This document shows positions 49,037-61,382 of a DNA stretch of 64,000 bases, piece after piece. Each line of letters begins with the position of its first letter. Position 1 is the stretch's first letter. The stretch is taken from assembly GCA_022497155.1 (NCBI GenBank), contig MU385747.1:62001-126000 (forward strand), in the 5' to 3' direction. Position numbers and translations under genes: made by a program. The DNA comes from Whalleya microplaca. Taxonomy: Eukaryota; Ascomycota; Sordariomycetes; Xylariales; Xylariaceae. Under the pieces are notes generated by a model, which did no database searches, was not told where the DNA came from, and saw only the letters and a program-made list of their open reading frames with translations.

Positions 49037-49268
49037 TGTTTTGGGATAAAGTGTTAGGGTAAAGGAGGTGCTACTTTATAGCTTTAGCTGATCGGAGGTA
49101 ATTAAGGCGACGGAATAAAAGAGTTACTTATAATAGCGATTAATCGAAAAAAAAGATATGTTTATTGTCGGCAATAAGGCCGTTTAAGCTATATATGTTC
49201 TATCTAAGAGTAAAAAAAAAAAAAAGACAAGCGATATATATGTGCCACGGTATATTAGCCCCATAACA
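49037..49268 (+). repeat. 3' LTR of the large element
   Basis: 232 bp, preceded by the polypurine-like tract and followed by GTAA. Confidence 0.8.
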
Positions 49269-49590
49269 GTAATATATTATAAGTTTTTATCCGAAACCGA
49301 ATAAGCCGATACTTGTATTAATTTAAAAGTTCGGTTAGCCGCTTTTATAAAAGCGGAAGCGGAAATAAAAGCGGAAAAAGAAGAAAAGAAAAAAAGAAAA
49401 GAGGAAAAAAAAAAAAACTTACGGTTTCGGCCGTTTAAAGAAATTTTAAATAAAAAAAAAACGATAATAATAATAACGATAACGAGGTTTTAGCGGAATT
49501 AGTAGCCGGGTTAGCCGAATAAATATAAATTTATTTTATATATAGTTTATATATTTTTAATATAATATATTTTATATATGTAATTATATA

Positions 49591-50058
49591 TATAAAATCT
49601 GAAATATTTATTTTAAATATATAGATTTACGTATATAAATCTGAAATGTTTATTTTAAATATGCAAATTTGCGTATATAAATCTAAAATGTTTATTTTAA
49701 ATATATAAATTTACGTATATAAATCTAAAATGCTTACTTTAAATATGCAAATTTGCGTATATAAATCTGAAATGTTTATTTTAAATATGTAAATCTGCGT
49801 ATATAAATCTGAAATGTTTATTTTAGGTACGTAAATTTGCGTATATAAATCTGAAATATTTACTTTAGGTACGTAAATCTGCGTATATAAATCTGAAATA
49901 CTTATTTTACGTACGTAAATTTATATATATAAATCTAAAATGCTTATTTTAAATATATAAATCTATATATATAAATTTAAAATGTTTATTTTAAATATAT
50001 AAATTTATATATATAATATTTATATAAATTTAAAATGCTTATTTTAAGTACGTAAGTT
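49591..50058 (+). repeat. 42-bp minisatellite, about 11 copies
   Basis: The unit reads approximately GTATATAAATCTGAAATG followed by TTTATTTTAAATATG and CAAATTTGC. Copies differ by transitions, consistent with RIP after amplification. Confidence 0.75.
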
Positions 50059-50086
50059 ATATATATATAATATATAAGATTATTTT

Positions 50087-50330
50087 ACCTAATAGTAGAG
50101 TTATTTATTCCGTAATATATTTTACTAATAAATAAATATATATCTTTTATATAATAAATTTTAATACTGTTAATTAAATATTATAATACTTTTTTAATAA
50201 TATAAAATAAAAATAATTATATTTTATCTAATAATAGAGTTATTTATCCCGTAATATATTCTATTAATAAATAAATGTATATTTTTTATATAATAGATTT
50301 TAATACTTTTAATTAAATGTTTTAATAATT
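50087..50330 (+). repeat. Two-copy direct repeat, period about 138 bp
   Basis: TAATA-TAGAGTTATTTAT-CCGTAATATATT and the following TTATATAATA-ATTTTAATACT-TTAATTAAAT recur once. Confidence 0.6.
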
Positions 50331-50354
50331 TATAATAATATTTAATAACGTTTA

Positions 50355-50490
50355 ATTCTTTTAAAACTGCAATAATATTTAAATATATACGTTTTTTTAT
50401 TTTAGCTTATTTAATTTATTTGTTAACTAAAAATTAATTTTTTTTACGCAAATTGGATTTTTTAGGGATATTATAACTTAACGCTTTTTT
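50355..50490 (+). repeat. RIPped copy of the repeat at 62930-63060
   Basis: TTTTAAAACTGCAATAATATTTAAAT and GCAAATTGGATTTTTTAGGG correspond to less mutated versions near 62.9-63.05 kb; the differences are mostly C-to-T and G-to-A. Confidence 0.55.
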
Positions 50491-53400
50491 ACCGGCGTTA
50501 ATTCGTTTACCGATCGAAAGGTAACTTATATTTATTTTTTTAACGCTTTTATTTTTTTTTATATATAGACGGCGCTTATAATTTATTTTATAGCTTATTA
50601 TAATATTTATATATTTTTTTCTAAAACTAGTTAATAATTTTCTTAAAGTTTACTTTTATTTTTGGGGGGATATTATATACGTAATTATAACTACTTTTAT
50701 ATACCGGCCGTTTGAAATGCTCGAATATCTCGAAGTTATTACCTTTTTATTTATAAATAAAACTTGCGAAAGTTTTTTTAAATAAAAGGCTATATAATAG
50801 TTAATAAAGGAAGATATATTTATAAGGGAATAACTATTTTTAAATTATAAATAAAAGCAGAAAAAAGGTTCGGGCTTATTAAATATATTCTTATTATTGT
50901 TATTATCGTTATTATTATTGTCGTTATTATTATTATTATTATTAGTAAGTTTTTTAATATTATAAATAACGATATTTTTATAGTAGTTAATTGTTATATC
51001 GTTACTTTTGTTATAAGTTTTTTTAGTTTCGAAATATTGCTTTTCGATAATAGCTTATACCTTAAAAGGCAGATTTTCAAATCCCTAGTCCGGAAAGCTT
51101 TAAATAAAAAGTAGTGTACTTTTTTTTAGTTTTATTTGTAATAGATTCGGCTTTTGTAAGCTTGTTTTTTTCCTTATGTTATATAGATATAACGCTAGTA
51201 AATAAGGTTCCGTAAGTAGCTATTTAATACTTTACGCCGTTTGTTTTTAATATTAAATGCTATAATTCGACCGCGTTTGTTATAAAGTATTAAAAAAGCA
51301 GTAGACTTTTTACTCGAGTATAATATGCCTATGCTTATGATTTCGGAGCGTAATTTCTAGTAATATATTCGGCGTTTTTGGGGCTCCTGTATTTCTTATA
51401 GATTATAATAGTTTTATTTATAGCATTATAGCAGCTATTAAAGGAGTTATGTATATATAGCGTAACTATAAGATATTTATATACTTTTAGCGGTAGGCTT
51501 TTGGCTTTAATACGCCGTATTAGAGTTTTTTTAACGTAATGTATATAAAGAAGATAGATGATTTTAGCTGGCTAATTGTTGCTTAAATCGGCGGTAGTAG
51601 GAAAGGCCTTATGGATAGCTTTTTATTTGGCATTATTATTATTTGTAAATATATATCGCGGTTTTTAGTTATATTTAAAGCTATTAAACTATTTAATAAT
51701 AATCTGAAGATATAGGCGAATTATTATTGAATTTTGATGTTTGGTATAAAAGAATGTATAAGGGATTTAGCTATTAAAATTATTGCGTATTAGGATATTA
51801 AATAAATATTATTTTTATTTATATATTATTATATTATGCGTAAAATTTATTAACGTAATTATATTTCGTTATATAAGGATATTAAGGGAATCTTTATATA
51901 ATTAGACAAAAGCCTTAGATTTTACGCTATTTTGTTATTTTATAAGACGTTTGTAATAATATATCTGTTATTTTGGACGGCGGAATTATTTATCGACTTT
52001 TTTAAACTAAATATTTTTATTAAGATTATCGATATAGGTATAGAAAGTTAGAGTTAGTTTTAAATTATTCTCGCGGTTTTTTTTAAAGCATTACGGATAT
52101 TTTTAATATTTTAAGTTTTAATATATCTTATTCCGTAATTTTAAAGTGTTAATTAAATTAATAGGTCCCTTTTTTTGCCGTTAAGTAAATTCTTAATTTA
52201 TTTCGGGGTTTATTAGTTTATTAGTTAGGTTTAAATTTAAAAACGAAAGCTATTATAAAGTTTTATACGGTTTATATTTTTCTAATTATTATAAGAATGT
52301 TTTATATTATTGCCTTAAAATTTAATAGTTCTATTAGGTTATAAACGGGCGAAAAATCGAGTTTTATAATTTACGGGCTAATAAATGGTTTGTTTTTTAT
52401 GTTTAATACGTTAATTAGCTTTAGATTTTTATGTTTTGTTTTTATAATAACGATAATAAAAAGACAGTTTTATGCCGTTTAGCTGATTTTCGGCTTTAAA
52501 TTATTAGTAATAAGTCGGAAATTATTATAGCTTAAGTTTTTCGAATTTGTTTTATGTAATAAAATCCGGCTCGTTATAAAAGACTTTTTTATAAAATCGA
52601 AATATCCGTTTCTGTCGTTTTATAAGATTTGGGGGGAAAGGGATAGGAATAGGGAGTATTTATTACGTAGCCGGAAGCGTTAGATTTAAGGGCTTTTAAT
52701 TAAATCCGTTAAAATTTTTATTATTATTAGAGATAGAAATTTTTAAATTTAAGGTCCGAAAACGGGATTAAGATCGAAATTATAATCGTTTTATTTTAAC
52801 GGCTGCCTTTAAGTAATTAAGAATTAAAGGTTTTATAATTTATTTTTTAACGTAAATAAGACCGTTAGGTAAAAACGGAGGAGAAATATAGAGACTTTAA
52901 TTTTTATTAAAGCGCTAAATACGAAATTTTTTATTATACCGTTCCTTATATTATATCTAAGTTTTAATTGGTATATCTGAAATAATAATAAGACTTTAAG
53001 GCAGTTGAAAAACTAGTACAATAGGTTTGTTAAAGCTTTATAGAGGGTTTATTATATATTAGTATAATAGAAAAAGGTATTTAAATAGCCGATAAATCTA
53101 TTATATTAGGTTTAAATATAGCTTAATAGTAAGGAATTTAAGTAGTTGATTTAGGGGGTTATAAAAGTTAAAAAACGTTAAAAAAGCTGAAAAACGTTAA
53201 GAAAGCTTATAGTTATAAATACGTAATTATATATATAATATTAAAAACTGATATAATTTAGTATATAATTATATATATAATAATTAAATTTAAGTTTAAA
53301 GTTATGTAGCTCGAAGTTGCGTAAGTTAAAATTTCAAGAAATTAATATAATATTTAGTATTATATATAATTATATATATAATTTTTTTATATAGTGCGTA

Positions 53401-54482
53401 ATTACGTATATTAAATATACCTTTTATTATTGCTAATAAAATTTTAATTTTTTTTTTTAATTGCTAATAAAATTTAAGCTATTTCCTCCCGATTACTAAT
53501 AAATATAATATATAATTATATATATTAAATATACCCTTTATTATTTCTAATAAAATTTTAATTTTTCCTTCCCGATTACTAATAAAATTTTAACTTCTAA
53601 CGTGTTTTTTTTTTAAAAAATCGATAGTTATTTATTTATATACGTAAAAATCCGCTATATTTTTCTATAAAAAACTAATATAATAAAGCCCGATTTATAG
53701 GATATTTATAACAAAAAGATTATTAAAAAATCTGTTTCGATAGGCCGTTAGTATTTATTTAAATAGTTTAAAAAAAGGATATTTAATAAGCTTAATTATT
53801 ATTAGCGTAAATTATTTACTGCCGGGCATTTTTAATATTAAAATTTTCCCAGATTTAAAGCCGTATGATTTATAGCTATATAATTTATAGCTATATAATC
53901 TAAAGCCGTATAATTTATAACGTAAGATCGGAATTTAAAGCTAAGTTAGTAATTATTTATAGATACGTTAAAGCGGCTAAAAGTAGGCCGGAAAAAATAT
54001 ATACGAATTAAAATTAAAATTTCGAACGAGATCGAGATCGAGATCGATTAAAGCTATAAAATCTAAAATCGAGTAAGTAGTTATTTGTAAAAAATACGTT
54101 AAAAGCGGCTAATAGTAAGCTTAATAAAAGGTATATATATAAATTAACGCGCCGATAAAAGTAGCAGACGGAAAACTATAGTTATATTAATAAAATAGCG
54201 GTAAAAAAAAAGGCTTATAAAACTTTAAAGTTATTAAAAATATTACTAAAGGTTATATTAAAATAGCTTTAATTCTAATTATTATAAAAAGAGGTTATAA
54301 ATAGAAGGGTTGAGAAATTTTAATATAGCGTAATATATAAATATTTTACGTATAGATATATATTTTTAATCTTTATATTAAATAGTCGCGAAGCGCGGGT
54401 AGGGTATAAAGGGTATAATGTCTTAAAGTTACGGGAAGCTAAATAAGTGAAACGAATAAGTGCTCCGTTAACGAAGCCCTTT

Positions 54483-56182
54483 ATAAATGCCTATACGCAA
54501 ATAAGATCGGAAAGGCTGACTGCGATAATGTGGTTAAAAATGATGGCGTTAATATACAGGAGGGGGAGTGCTTGGAGTGCGCAGCCAAATAAATGACCAA
54601 ATAATCTGGACTTTTAACGGCATCCGTTATTAAGGCTGTTTTTTTCCCCTTGTCGGATTATTTACCGACGTGAAGCACACACTCCTTTATATTTCAACTT
54701 TATAATAACGAATACACTCCTTTATACTTAATCTCTTTCCTGTGGGATAATGGAATGGGGTTAGGGTATTACTAGGTAATAAAGGGTATAAAATATGCTC
54801 TTTTTTCTTTCTTTCGGAACACGCACTTCCATAATATAAGACACACATGATTCAATGAAGTTGCCTTCGATCAAGAGACTATTTTATTAGTTTTAAAATT
54901 ATAAGCCTTTGATTAATATGTGTTGGCTCCTTCCATACAGTTATGTGTTACACTTTACCACACGACACTAAGTCTTCACCTTACATCCTTTTACTTCTCT
55001 CCGCCTCACTATGGTAGCATAAATGAAGCCCCAAGTTGGAATTTCAGTCATGGCGACCATGAAGTTTAGTGTTTTTCGATGGTTCAGAGCCATGTCGGTC
55101 CCGAGACATGTGGCCTTGCCAACCCCTTTTGCTTGGATACCATACTATGGAACAAAGGGAGACTTGGCATGGATAAATAGGTTCAGAGTTTGTCCTAGGA
55201 AGCATGGTTGACGGAATGAAGAGAGATTCCTGGATGGTGCAACTGTGTTTAGAAAAAAACTCAGTTATCTGGCCGTGAAAGTGAGGTGGCTAATACGGTC
55301 TACACTGTTTGTTTATATTTATACATTACTCTATTTGCTCCACCAACATTTTTAGCGGAGTGAATGGACCTTAGCTCACGATAGAGTCAAGTGAGATAGA
55401 TTTATCTTTAGTTAAGATATAACAGGTGTTTATTAATGAGATATATTTTAAGTATTATTACAAGTTATAATATATAATGACTACCGGGATAAAGGGAATA
55501 ATAGTAAGAAAAAGGACAACTTTTTTAGCACCTATTAATTATATTAAAATGATAGCTCCTTATTTGGCTCAAGCGTTAAAGCTTTGCGCTCTTTCACATA
55601 TCTTCGTATTTTACGAAATTACATTTATATCTAAAGGTATTATAACCTCATTTTACTTTTAGTATATAAACACCATTTAAAGAGATATTTATTATACTTG
55701 TATCACAGTTACAGTATATGCAATAATCATTTAAGTGCTGCCGTAATCACTCTAGTAAAACTGTATAAAGATTTAAGATCCGAAGGATCTTCTAATTACA
55801 GAAGATCTTTAATATCCCTATTATCGTGACAACTTGGTTTGGGCTTAGAGCGCTTGTCGAGTAGGATTCTTTCTAGTTATACTCCAGGGTTAAACTTATT
55901 CGTGTTGAATATCCTGGCTTGTATGGCATGAGGAGTGTAAGCACTTGGCCAGGATGAATTAGCGAGCCAACCAACGGTTACACAGAGCCATACCTGCAGC
56001 GCATGACACCCAGTCCAGGCTGCTTACCATGGGTCAATGGATAATATTATGGCATCTTGGAGTTTTCATAAACTTATGTATTTTTTGCTCCATACATACG
56101 TTTAAGCATCGAGGGAAATCAGCTACTGTAAAGCACATCTACTTCGCCTGATTATTCACAAACTTCCATCTACGTTAACATT
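54483..56182. other. Right border of island and lipase upstream region
   Basis: Composition returns to normal by about 54.5 kb, with a second mildly AT-rich patch at 55.3-55.75 kb. ORFs at 55023-55211 and 55477-55662 have no recognisable features. Confidence 0.4.
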
Positions 56183-57640
56183 ATGCTAAGTCAGTCCAGC
56201 ATAGACCACAGACACATGGCAGAACCCCCCACCGGTTCCGCTCCCGCGGCTATTCCTACTTCTGCTCCTGCTTCCAAACACAAAGGCCCACACACGTCCC
56301 TCCTCAGCGGCCTCTCATCTTCCCTTAATGACTTGGACAGCAACAATCGTCCCCTGAGCTGGCTTTTTGGCCTCTGTGCCGTGCCACAGTCATCAGGCGC
56401 CACCACATCCCATGATATCAGCTCCGTATCTCAGCCGCTACCTCCAAGCCAAGACCCGTGGTACATGGCGCCGAATGACTTTGAGTCTAAGAATTCCGGT
56501 ACCATCCTCCGGATACGCCCCGCACCAGGAAACCTTACAGTCATTATTGGAAAGAACGCTACGGCAGCTTATAATATCCTTTTCCGCACTACCGACTCCC
56601 GTTACCATCCCTCTTGGGCTGTGACTACACTATTCATTCCTGCATCCTTCTATATTTCACCCTCTGGTAACACTGCTATGCTGTCTTACCAGTTCGCATA
56701 TAACTCGGCCAACCTCGACTCTAGCCCATCTTACGGCCTGTACTACAGAATGGCCCAATCTAACCCTGACCTCGGCATTTCCTCAAGCACCTCCCTTATC
56801 AACGAGCTCCTCGGTCAAGGCTGGATTGTTAACACTCCCGATCACGAAGGTCCCACCGCTGCCTTCGGCGCCAGCGTGCAGGCCGGACATGCTACACTCG
56901 ATGCCGTGCGAGCAGTTCTTAACCTGGCCCAGCTGACTGGTGCTGCTAATTTTACCGCTGCTATATGGGGTTACTGCGGCGGCAGTATCGCCACTGAGGC
57001 GGCAGCTGAGCTGCAGGTGCAGTACGCTCCCGAGCTTAGACTCTGTGCGGCCGTGCTAGGCGGCCTCGTTGATGACTTTTCCGCGGATTTTGAACTGATC
57101 AACGAGAGCCCTATTGCGGGCGCTCTAGTCGCCGTATTGCTGGGTGTGACGGCGCAATATCCTGAGGCGGAGGCGTACTTACGCAGTCGACTGCGACCCG
57201 AGACCGCAGATGAGTTCTTGAGAGTTAGGGATATAGATGTCGGCGAGACCGTGAAGTTTTTCGCAATGAGAGATGTCTTCAGCTACTTCATAGGCGGTGC
57301 GGCAGATCTACAGGCGCCGGTGCTGCGGAAGGTGTATAATGTAGAGATGAAGCTTGGGTATCATGGGGTACCCGCCATGCCTATGTTCCTGTACAAGGCT
57401 ATTGGCGATCAGTTTTGCCCAGTAAGCCAGACGGACGCGCTGGTCAAGAAGTTCTGTGACGTGGGCGTGGACATTACGTACGAGAGGAACACCGTAGGCG
57501 GGCACGTGGCTGAAATTGAGAATGGAAAGGCGAGGGCGATAGAATGGCTCTGGAGCATTTTTGATGAATCACATGTACCATCTGCATTGAGACATACGGT
57601 CAAGGATGTTACGTTGAACTTCTCTCCTTTGACCACGTAA
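56183..57640 (+). CDS. LIP-type (secretory lipase family) alpha/beta hydrolase, Cys at nucleophile position
   Basis: Single-exon ORF of 485 residues with an alpha/beta-hydrolase of the fungal LIP lipase family (residues about 85-465). Family features are NTPDHEGP, the elbow WGYCGGSIATE, AIGDQFCPV (candidate Asp, about D409) and VGGHVAEI (candidate His, about H441). The expected nucleophile Ser of the G-x-S-x-G elbow is Cys here (C265, TGC at 56975-56977). No signal peptide is evident: the first 80 residues are Pro/Ser-rich and hydrophilic. Secreted members have an N-terminal leader, so this protein may be intracellular, or an upstream exon is missed. Relatives hydrolyse triglycerides or deacetylate secondary metabolites; the substrate here is unknown. 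It is the first gene to the right of the TE island. Confidence 0.82.
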   Translation: MLSQSSIDHRHMAEPPTGSAPAAIPTSAPASKHKGPHTSLLSGLSSSLNDLDSNNRPLSWLFGLCAVPQSSGATTSHDISSVSQPLPPSQDPWYMAPNDFESKNSGTILRIRPAPGNLTVIIGKNATAAYNILFRTTDSRYHPSWAVTTLFIPASFYISPSGNTAMLSYQFAYNSANLDSSPSYGLYYRMAQSNPDLGISSSTSLINELLGQGWIVNTPDHEGPTAAFGASVQAGHATLDAVRAVLNLAQLTGAANFTAAIWGYCGGSIATEAAAELQVQYAPELRLCAAVLGGLVDDFSADFELINESPIAGALVAVLLGVTAQYPEAEAYLRSRLRPETADEFLRVRDIDVGETVKFFAMRDVFSYFIGGAADLQAPVLRKVYNVEMKLGYHGVPAMPMFLYKAIGDQFCPVSQTDALVKKFCDVGVDITYERNTVGGHVAEIENGKARAIEWLWSIFDESHVPSALRHTVKDVTLNFSPLTT

Positions 57641-59272
57641 TAAAGCCTGTCTATTCCACCACTCTATGCTTATCAGATTCTCGAGCAAAGGGGCGAATGG
57701 CGGTAGTGATATTTGAGCAAAGAGAAGCATCCGCAGATCCATGAACAGTAGCTGTATCGACGACTTCGTTACATTGCAAGTTACTGTTGAACCTAAAAGA
57801 CGTGGACCATCTTAATCGGTAGGCTACGAAATTCATGCCGGGGCTAGCATCTTAGAATTAGGATCATATGAATCCAATATTGTGCATCTGTATAGGATGC
57901 AATTATGAAGAGAGTTAGCCCACATAGAATACTCCTCGGAAATTCTATTCTTACGACAATGAGAAGGAGAGGGTGGACTTCAGATTGAGCGAGATCACCA
58001 AAGCCCTCTTACACACAGAATTTAACATATATTCGCTTAAGAAAGGACTACATCAAAGCTCGAAGTGACTTCTGCTTCTCACCAAGCGCTCTTGAATTGG
58101 CTCAACTCGCATACAGCCACTGGGATAAATGCTTGGATCCCCTGTTCCAGGATCGTTGAAGAGTCACAAGTGATTAAACACTGACAAGATACAAAAGTAC
58201 CGTAGCCATGTCTCTCATCCCTAAGGTGACACAATGAGGTCGCTTCGAAAGTTTGATAGGCTATCTACTTACTACTTAGTCAGGCTCTGTGTTTTACACC
58301 TCACGTGATGACTGCAATGCCATTAAAAAACGACCGTTGGCCACGATAGCCTTCCTTGAACAACACGGCGGGTTTCTTGTGATATATCAGCGGGATTGAG
58401 AAATGATACCTCAGACCTGCGGGAAAACCAACACCCACAAAGTAAATGTCTAAATTTTTACAACGCATCCAACGTCCTGGTTCCATGTAGCGCTTTGGTT
58501 ATAATCATCCTGTGCTAAGCAGGTAAAATGCCCAAGTGAGTGGACTTTAGGTCTTACTGTAAGGGATTGATGGGAAATATCAATTGGCTCCAACATACTT
58601 GGTTAGTCTCCATACCGGAGTTAACCGGAATATATGTCATTTTCGAGCGGGGCTCTTGTTGTCGTCCCTACATGAAATCTTAAATTCTCGATATATTATC
58701 AAACTCATCGGTTATAATTGTTCAACCAGTCTCCGGACTACTAGTTCTGTTGCTGGCTTTGCAGACAAATATCCTGTCAAGCCCGTATGTAGCAACGAGT
58801 GGCATAGTGATCTATTAGATGGCTTTCCCCGATTTGAGGTATCATTGCATCATTGCCAAGTTGAGTAGTGTTACCCACTTAGAGCCCTTATTAGTTGAAA
58901 TGGCTCGGATGACCATGATACTACTTATAACTACATTGACTATGTCGGCTGCCGAAGAAAACTCGCGAATGGCGAATCGCGAAGTGCACATGTACGAACC
59001 AACATTTGAACCCCGCACGCAGCGGATCTATCTTTTCAGCTGCTGATAAATAGATCAGAGGACTGGAATCGATCGTCCTTGGCGCTGTACTGTGAAGCCA
59101 ACTACATATATATATCCTCGTCGCTGTTGGTATTCATAAACTATAACTACCGTCCAACCAACTGGAACCCCTGGCATCTGACAACTTGCAATTCTTTCAT
59201 GAGTTCCATCTTTTGGTCGACGCATATTGATACTAACACAGTATTGTACTTGTATGCCGCGTAACTATAGCC
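57641..59272. other. Intergenic, no supported gene
   Basis: Only short ORFs without motifs or splice partners. The right end is the amidohydrolase promoter region. Confidence 0.4.
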
Positions 59273-60914
59273 ATGTCCTCTTCCGTTCTCCTCTCAGGCG
59301 GAACGATCATAGCGTTCAACAAAGAGACTGAAGAACTCAACGTCATCCGCAATGGCGCCCTGTTGATAATCAACGACCGCATTGCTGGGATCTACGACAC
59401 GCCGCACCCGAGCGACGTGCCGGCAGACGCAGAGGTCGTCGATTGCACCCACAAGATCATCACGCCAGGCTTCGTTGACACTCATCGTCATGGCTGGCAA
59501 ACGGCGCTGAAGACGCTGTCGCCCAACACGACCCTGGCCGACTACCTGTTTCGATACAGGGGGCAGGAGGCCGCCGCCGTCTACACGGCCGAGGATGTGT
59601 ATATCGGGCAGCTCGCGGGCTTGCTCGAGGCTCTCAACGCCGGCGTCACTACGACGCTTGACCACGCCCATCACCTGTGGTCTTCTGACAGGATGAAAGC
59701 CGGCCTGCAGGGGTCCATCGACAGCGGCGCGAGGGTCTTCTGGAGTCCGGCCTTTGGCACCGTGAACGAGTACACGATCTCGGACCAGATCGCCGACTTC
59801 AGGAAACTGGCGGCTACGAAGTCCAAAGAGGATGATCTCACCACCCTCGGCATCGCGTACGATTATTGGACTTTTGCGTCAGAGGAGGAGACGCGGGCAG
59901 TCATTTCATTGGCCAAGTAAGCCACCATCCATTGGATCTTGTTTTTGTGCATCGGCTCACTGCATATCAGGGAGGTGGAGATCCCGGTTCTCACCACACA
60001 CTACGTCGGAGGTGCCTGGGGACCTTGTACGTCTGCCCTCCTAGAACTCACAGCTCACATATCTTCACACCTATACACCCCTACAAACCTACCTATCCGC
60101 ACAACCCCAACCCCAAACTAACAACAATGCAACCAAAACAGTGGGCGACTCCTCGCCCGAGCTCCTGCACTCGCTCGGGATCCTCGACGTGCCCTCCGCC
60201 GTGGTCTTCTCTCACGGCGCGGCGCTGACGCCGAACGGCGCGCGCCTGCTGCGGAGCACGAACCAGTACATCTCGATCACGCCGGAGTCGGAGATGCACT
60301 ACGGGCACGGACACGCGCACGCGCACCTGGCGCAGGACCAGTCCGCGCTCGGCGTCGACACGCACCTGACCTTCAGCAGCGACGTGCTGACGCAGACGCG
60401 CCTGTGGCTGCAGCGCACGCGCTCGCGCCTCTACGACGAGGTCCTCGAGCACTGGGAGGTCCCCGCCAACAACCCTATGTCCGTCAACCAGGCCTTCCAG
60501 CTCGCGACGCGGCAGGGCGGGCTGGCGCTCCGGAGGCCCGACCTGGGCGTGCTGGCGGTCGGCGCTAAGGCCGATGTCGTGGTCTTCGATGGCAGGTCGC
60601 CCGCGCTGCTGGGCTGGGTTGACCCCGTTGCGGCGGTGATCCTGCATGCGGGCGTCGGGGATATGGTGCATGTGCTGGTGGATGGGAAGTTCCAGAAGCG
60701 CGACGGGAAGTTGACGTTTCCGGGCTACGAGGGCGTTGTGGAGCGGTTTTTGAAGAGCGCCGAGAAGATTCAGGATGCCCTGACCCAGAATCCGGCGCCG
60801 GTGCTGGAGGGCGCCATGTTTGGAATCAGTCCGTATGGCCGAGCGGTGGAGGTTAATGCGCAGAGGGGCGAGAGTACAGGGTATGGGACTCAATTCACTG
60901 ATAGGGGCAAATAA
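59273..60914 (+). CDS. Metal-dependent amidohydrolase (cytosine deaminase/chlorohydrolase-like)
   Basis: Three exons, 59273-59916, 59971-60026 and 60142-60914, give 490 residues; all phases agree and introns are GT-AG. The N-terminal beta-sandwich strand SVLLSGGTIIA and GALLIINDRIAGI lead into the metal site FVDTHRH (H71, H73). The remaining ligands are H225 (TTHYVGG, on the 18-codon middle exon), H258 (FSHGAAL) and D314 (TFSSD). The C-terminus returns to the sandwich with VGAKADVVVFDG. This is the amidohydrolase superfamily branch that deaminates or dechlorinates heterocycles (guanine, 8-oxoguanine, atrazine-like). A His-rich stretch GHGHAHAHLAQD lies just before the last ligand. All ligands are intact, so activity is expected; the substrate is not deducible. 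Cytosolic. Confidence 0.88.
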
Positions 60915-61382
60915 AATGGAAGGGAAAGAGGTGGACCAAAAAAGCTTTCCAGGAGGGCTGATTAATGGCACGGTGAATTAAGCATGTCTATTGTCTACTC
61001 CTGTTTACAAACTTGCGTGGTACATTTTTTTCTGACTGGAAATAGTCGTATGGTTCTTCGTTCATGATCTTACGAAATTCTAGGCTATGCCGGGGTTATC
61101 AAAAAGCAACATTACCCCTTTCTTGTTAACTAGGTTCAAACAGCAAGAAGGCAATGGTTGAATAAGTGTGTACCGAATATGGAGATTGGAGCTCTCTTTA
61201 TGCAACGATTAGCTGTTTCGAGTATAACTATGTCCTCAGCCATCTCTTGGCAATAGCTCCCTGCTCGAATGGTTCGCATAATCTCAGTTTGTCTTACATA
61301 GCAGTGAAGAGGCAGTAGGATATCTACTCCGCCGGCTAAATTGGCTGCACTACTCTTGGAGACTCGAAGCTCTTCGTCTCAT
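60915..61382. other. Convergent spacer
   Basis: Holds the 3' ends of the amidohydrolase (+) and LPMO (-) genes; no further signal. Confidence 0.4.

Larger units (their letters stand above)
35964..49268 (+). mobile_element. Large LTR retroelement, RIP-degraded, with nested insertions
   Basis: A 5' LTR at 35964-36195 and a 3' LTR at 49037-49268 are both 232 bp. They share a long near-identical body beginning TGTYTTRGGAYARRGT and ending TAGCCCYATAAYA; the differences are transitions. GTAA flanks both outer ends (35960-35963 and 49269-49272). A polypurine-like tract (GCTTATCCGGGAG-AGCTAAA) directly precedes the 3' LTR, which sets plus orientation. The interior is about 11.5 kb after subtracting nested elements, and no gag, RT or integrase motif is legible after RIP, so superfamily cannot be assigned. 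Confidence 0.8.
34206..54482. repeat. RIP-degraded AT-rich transposon nest
   Basis: About 20 kb of very low GC without any ORF of 60 codons. Repeat copies inside it differ mainly by C/T and G/A transitions, as RIP produces. It contains two LTR-element pairs, two solo LTRs and several minisatellites listed separately. A short inverted repeat (about 20 bp, core CGTTAACGGAGCAC-TATTC) lies at both outer edges. Polypurine or CpG-containing islands survive only in the youngest or shortest insertions. Confidence 0.85.
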
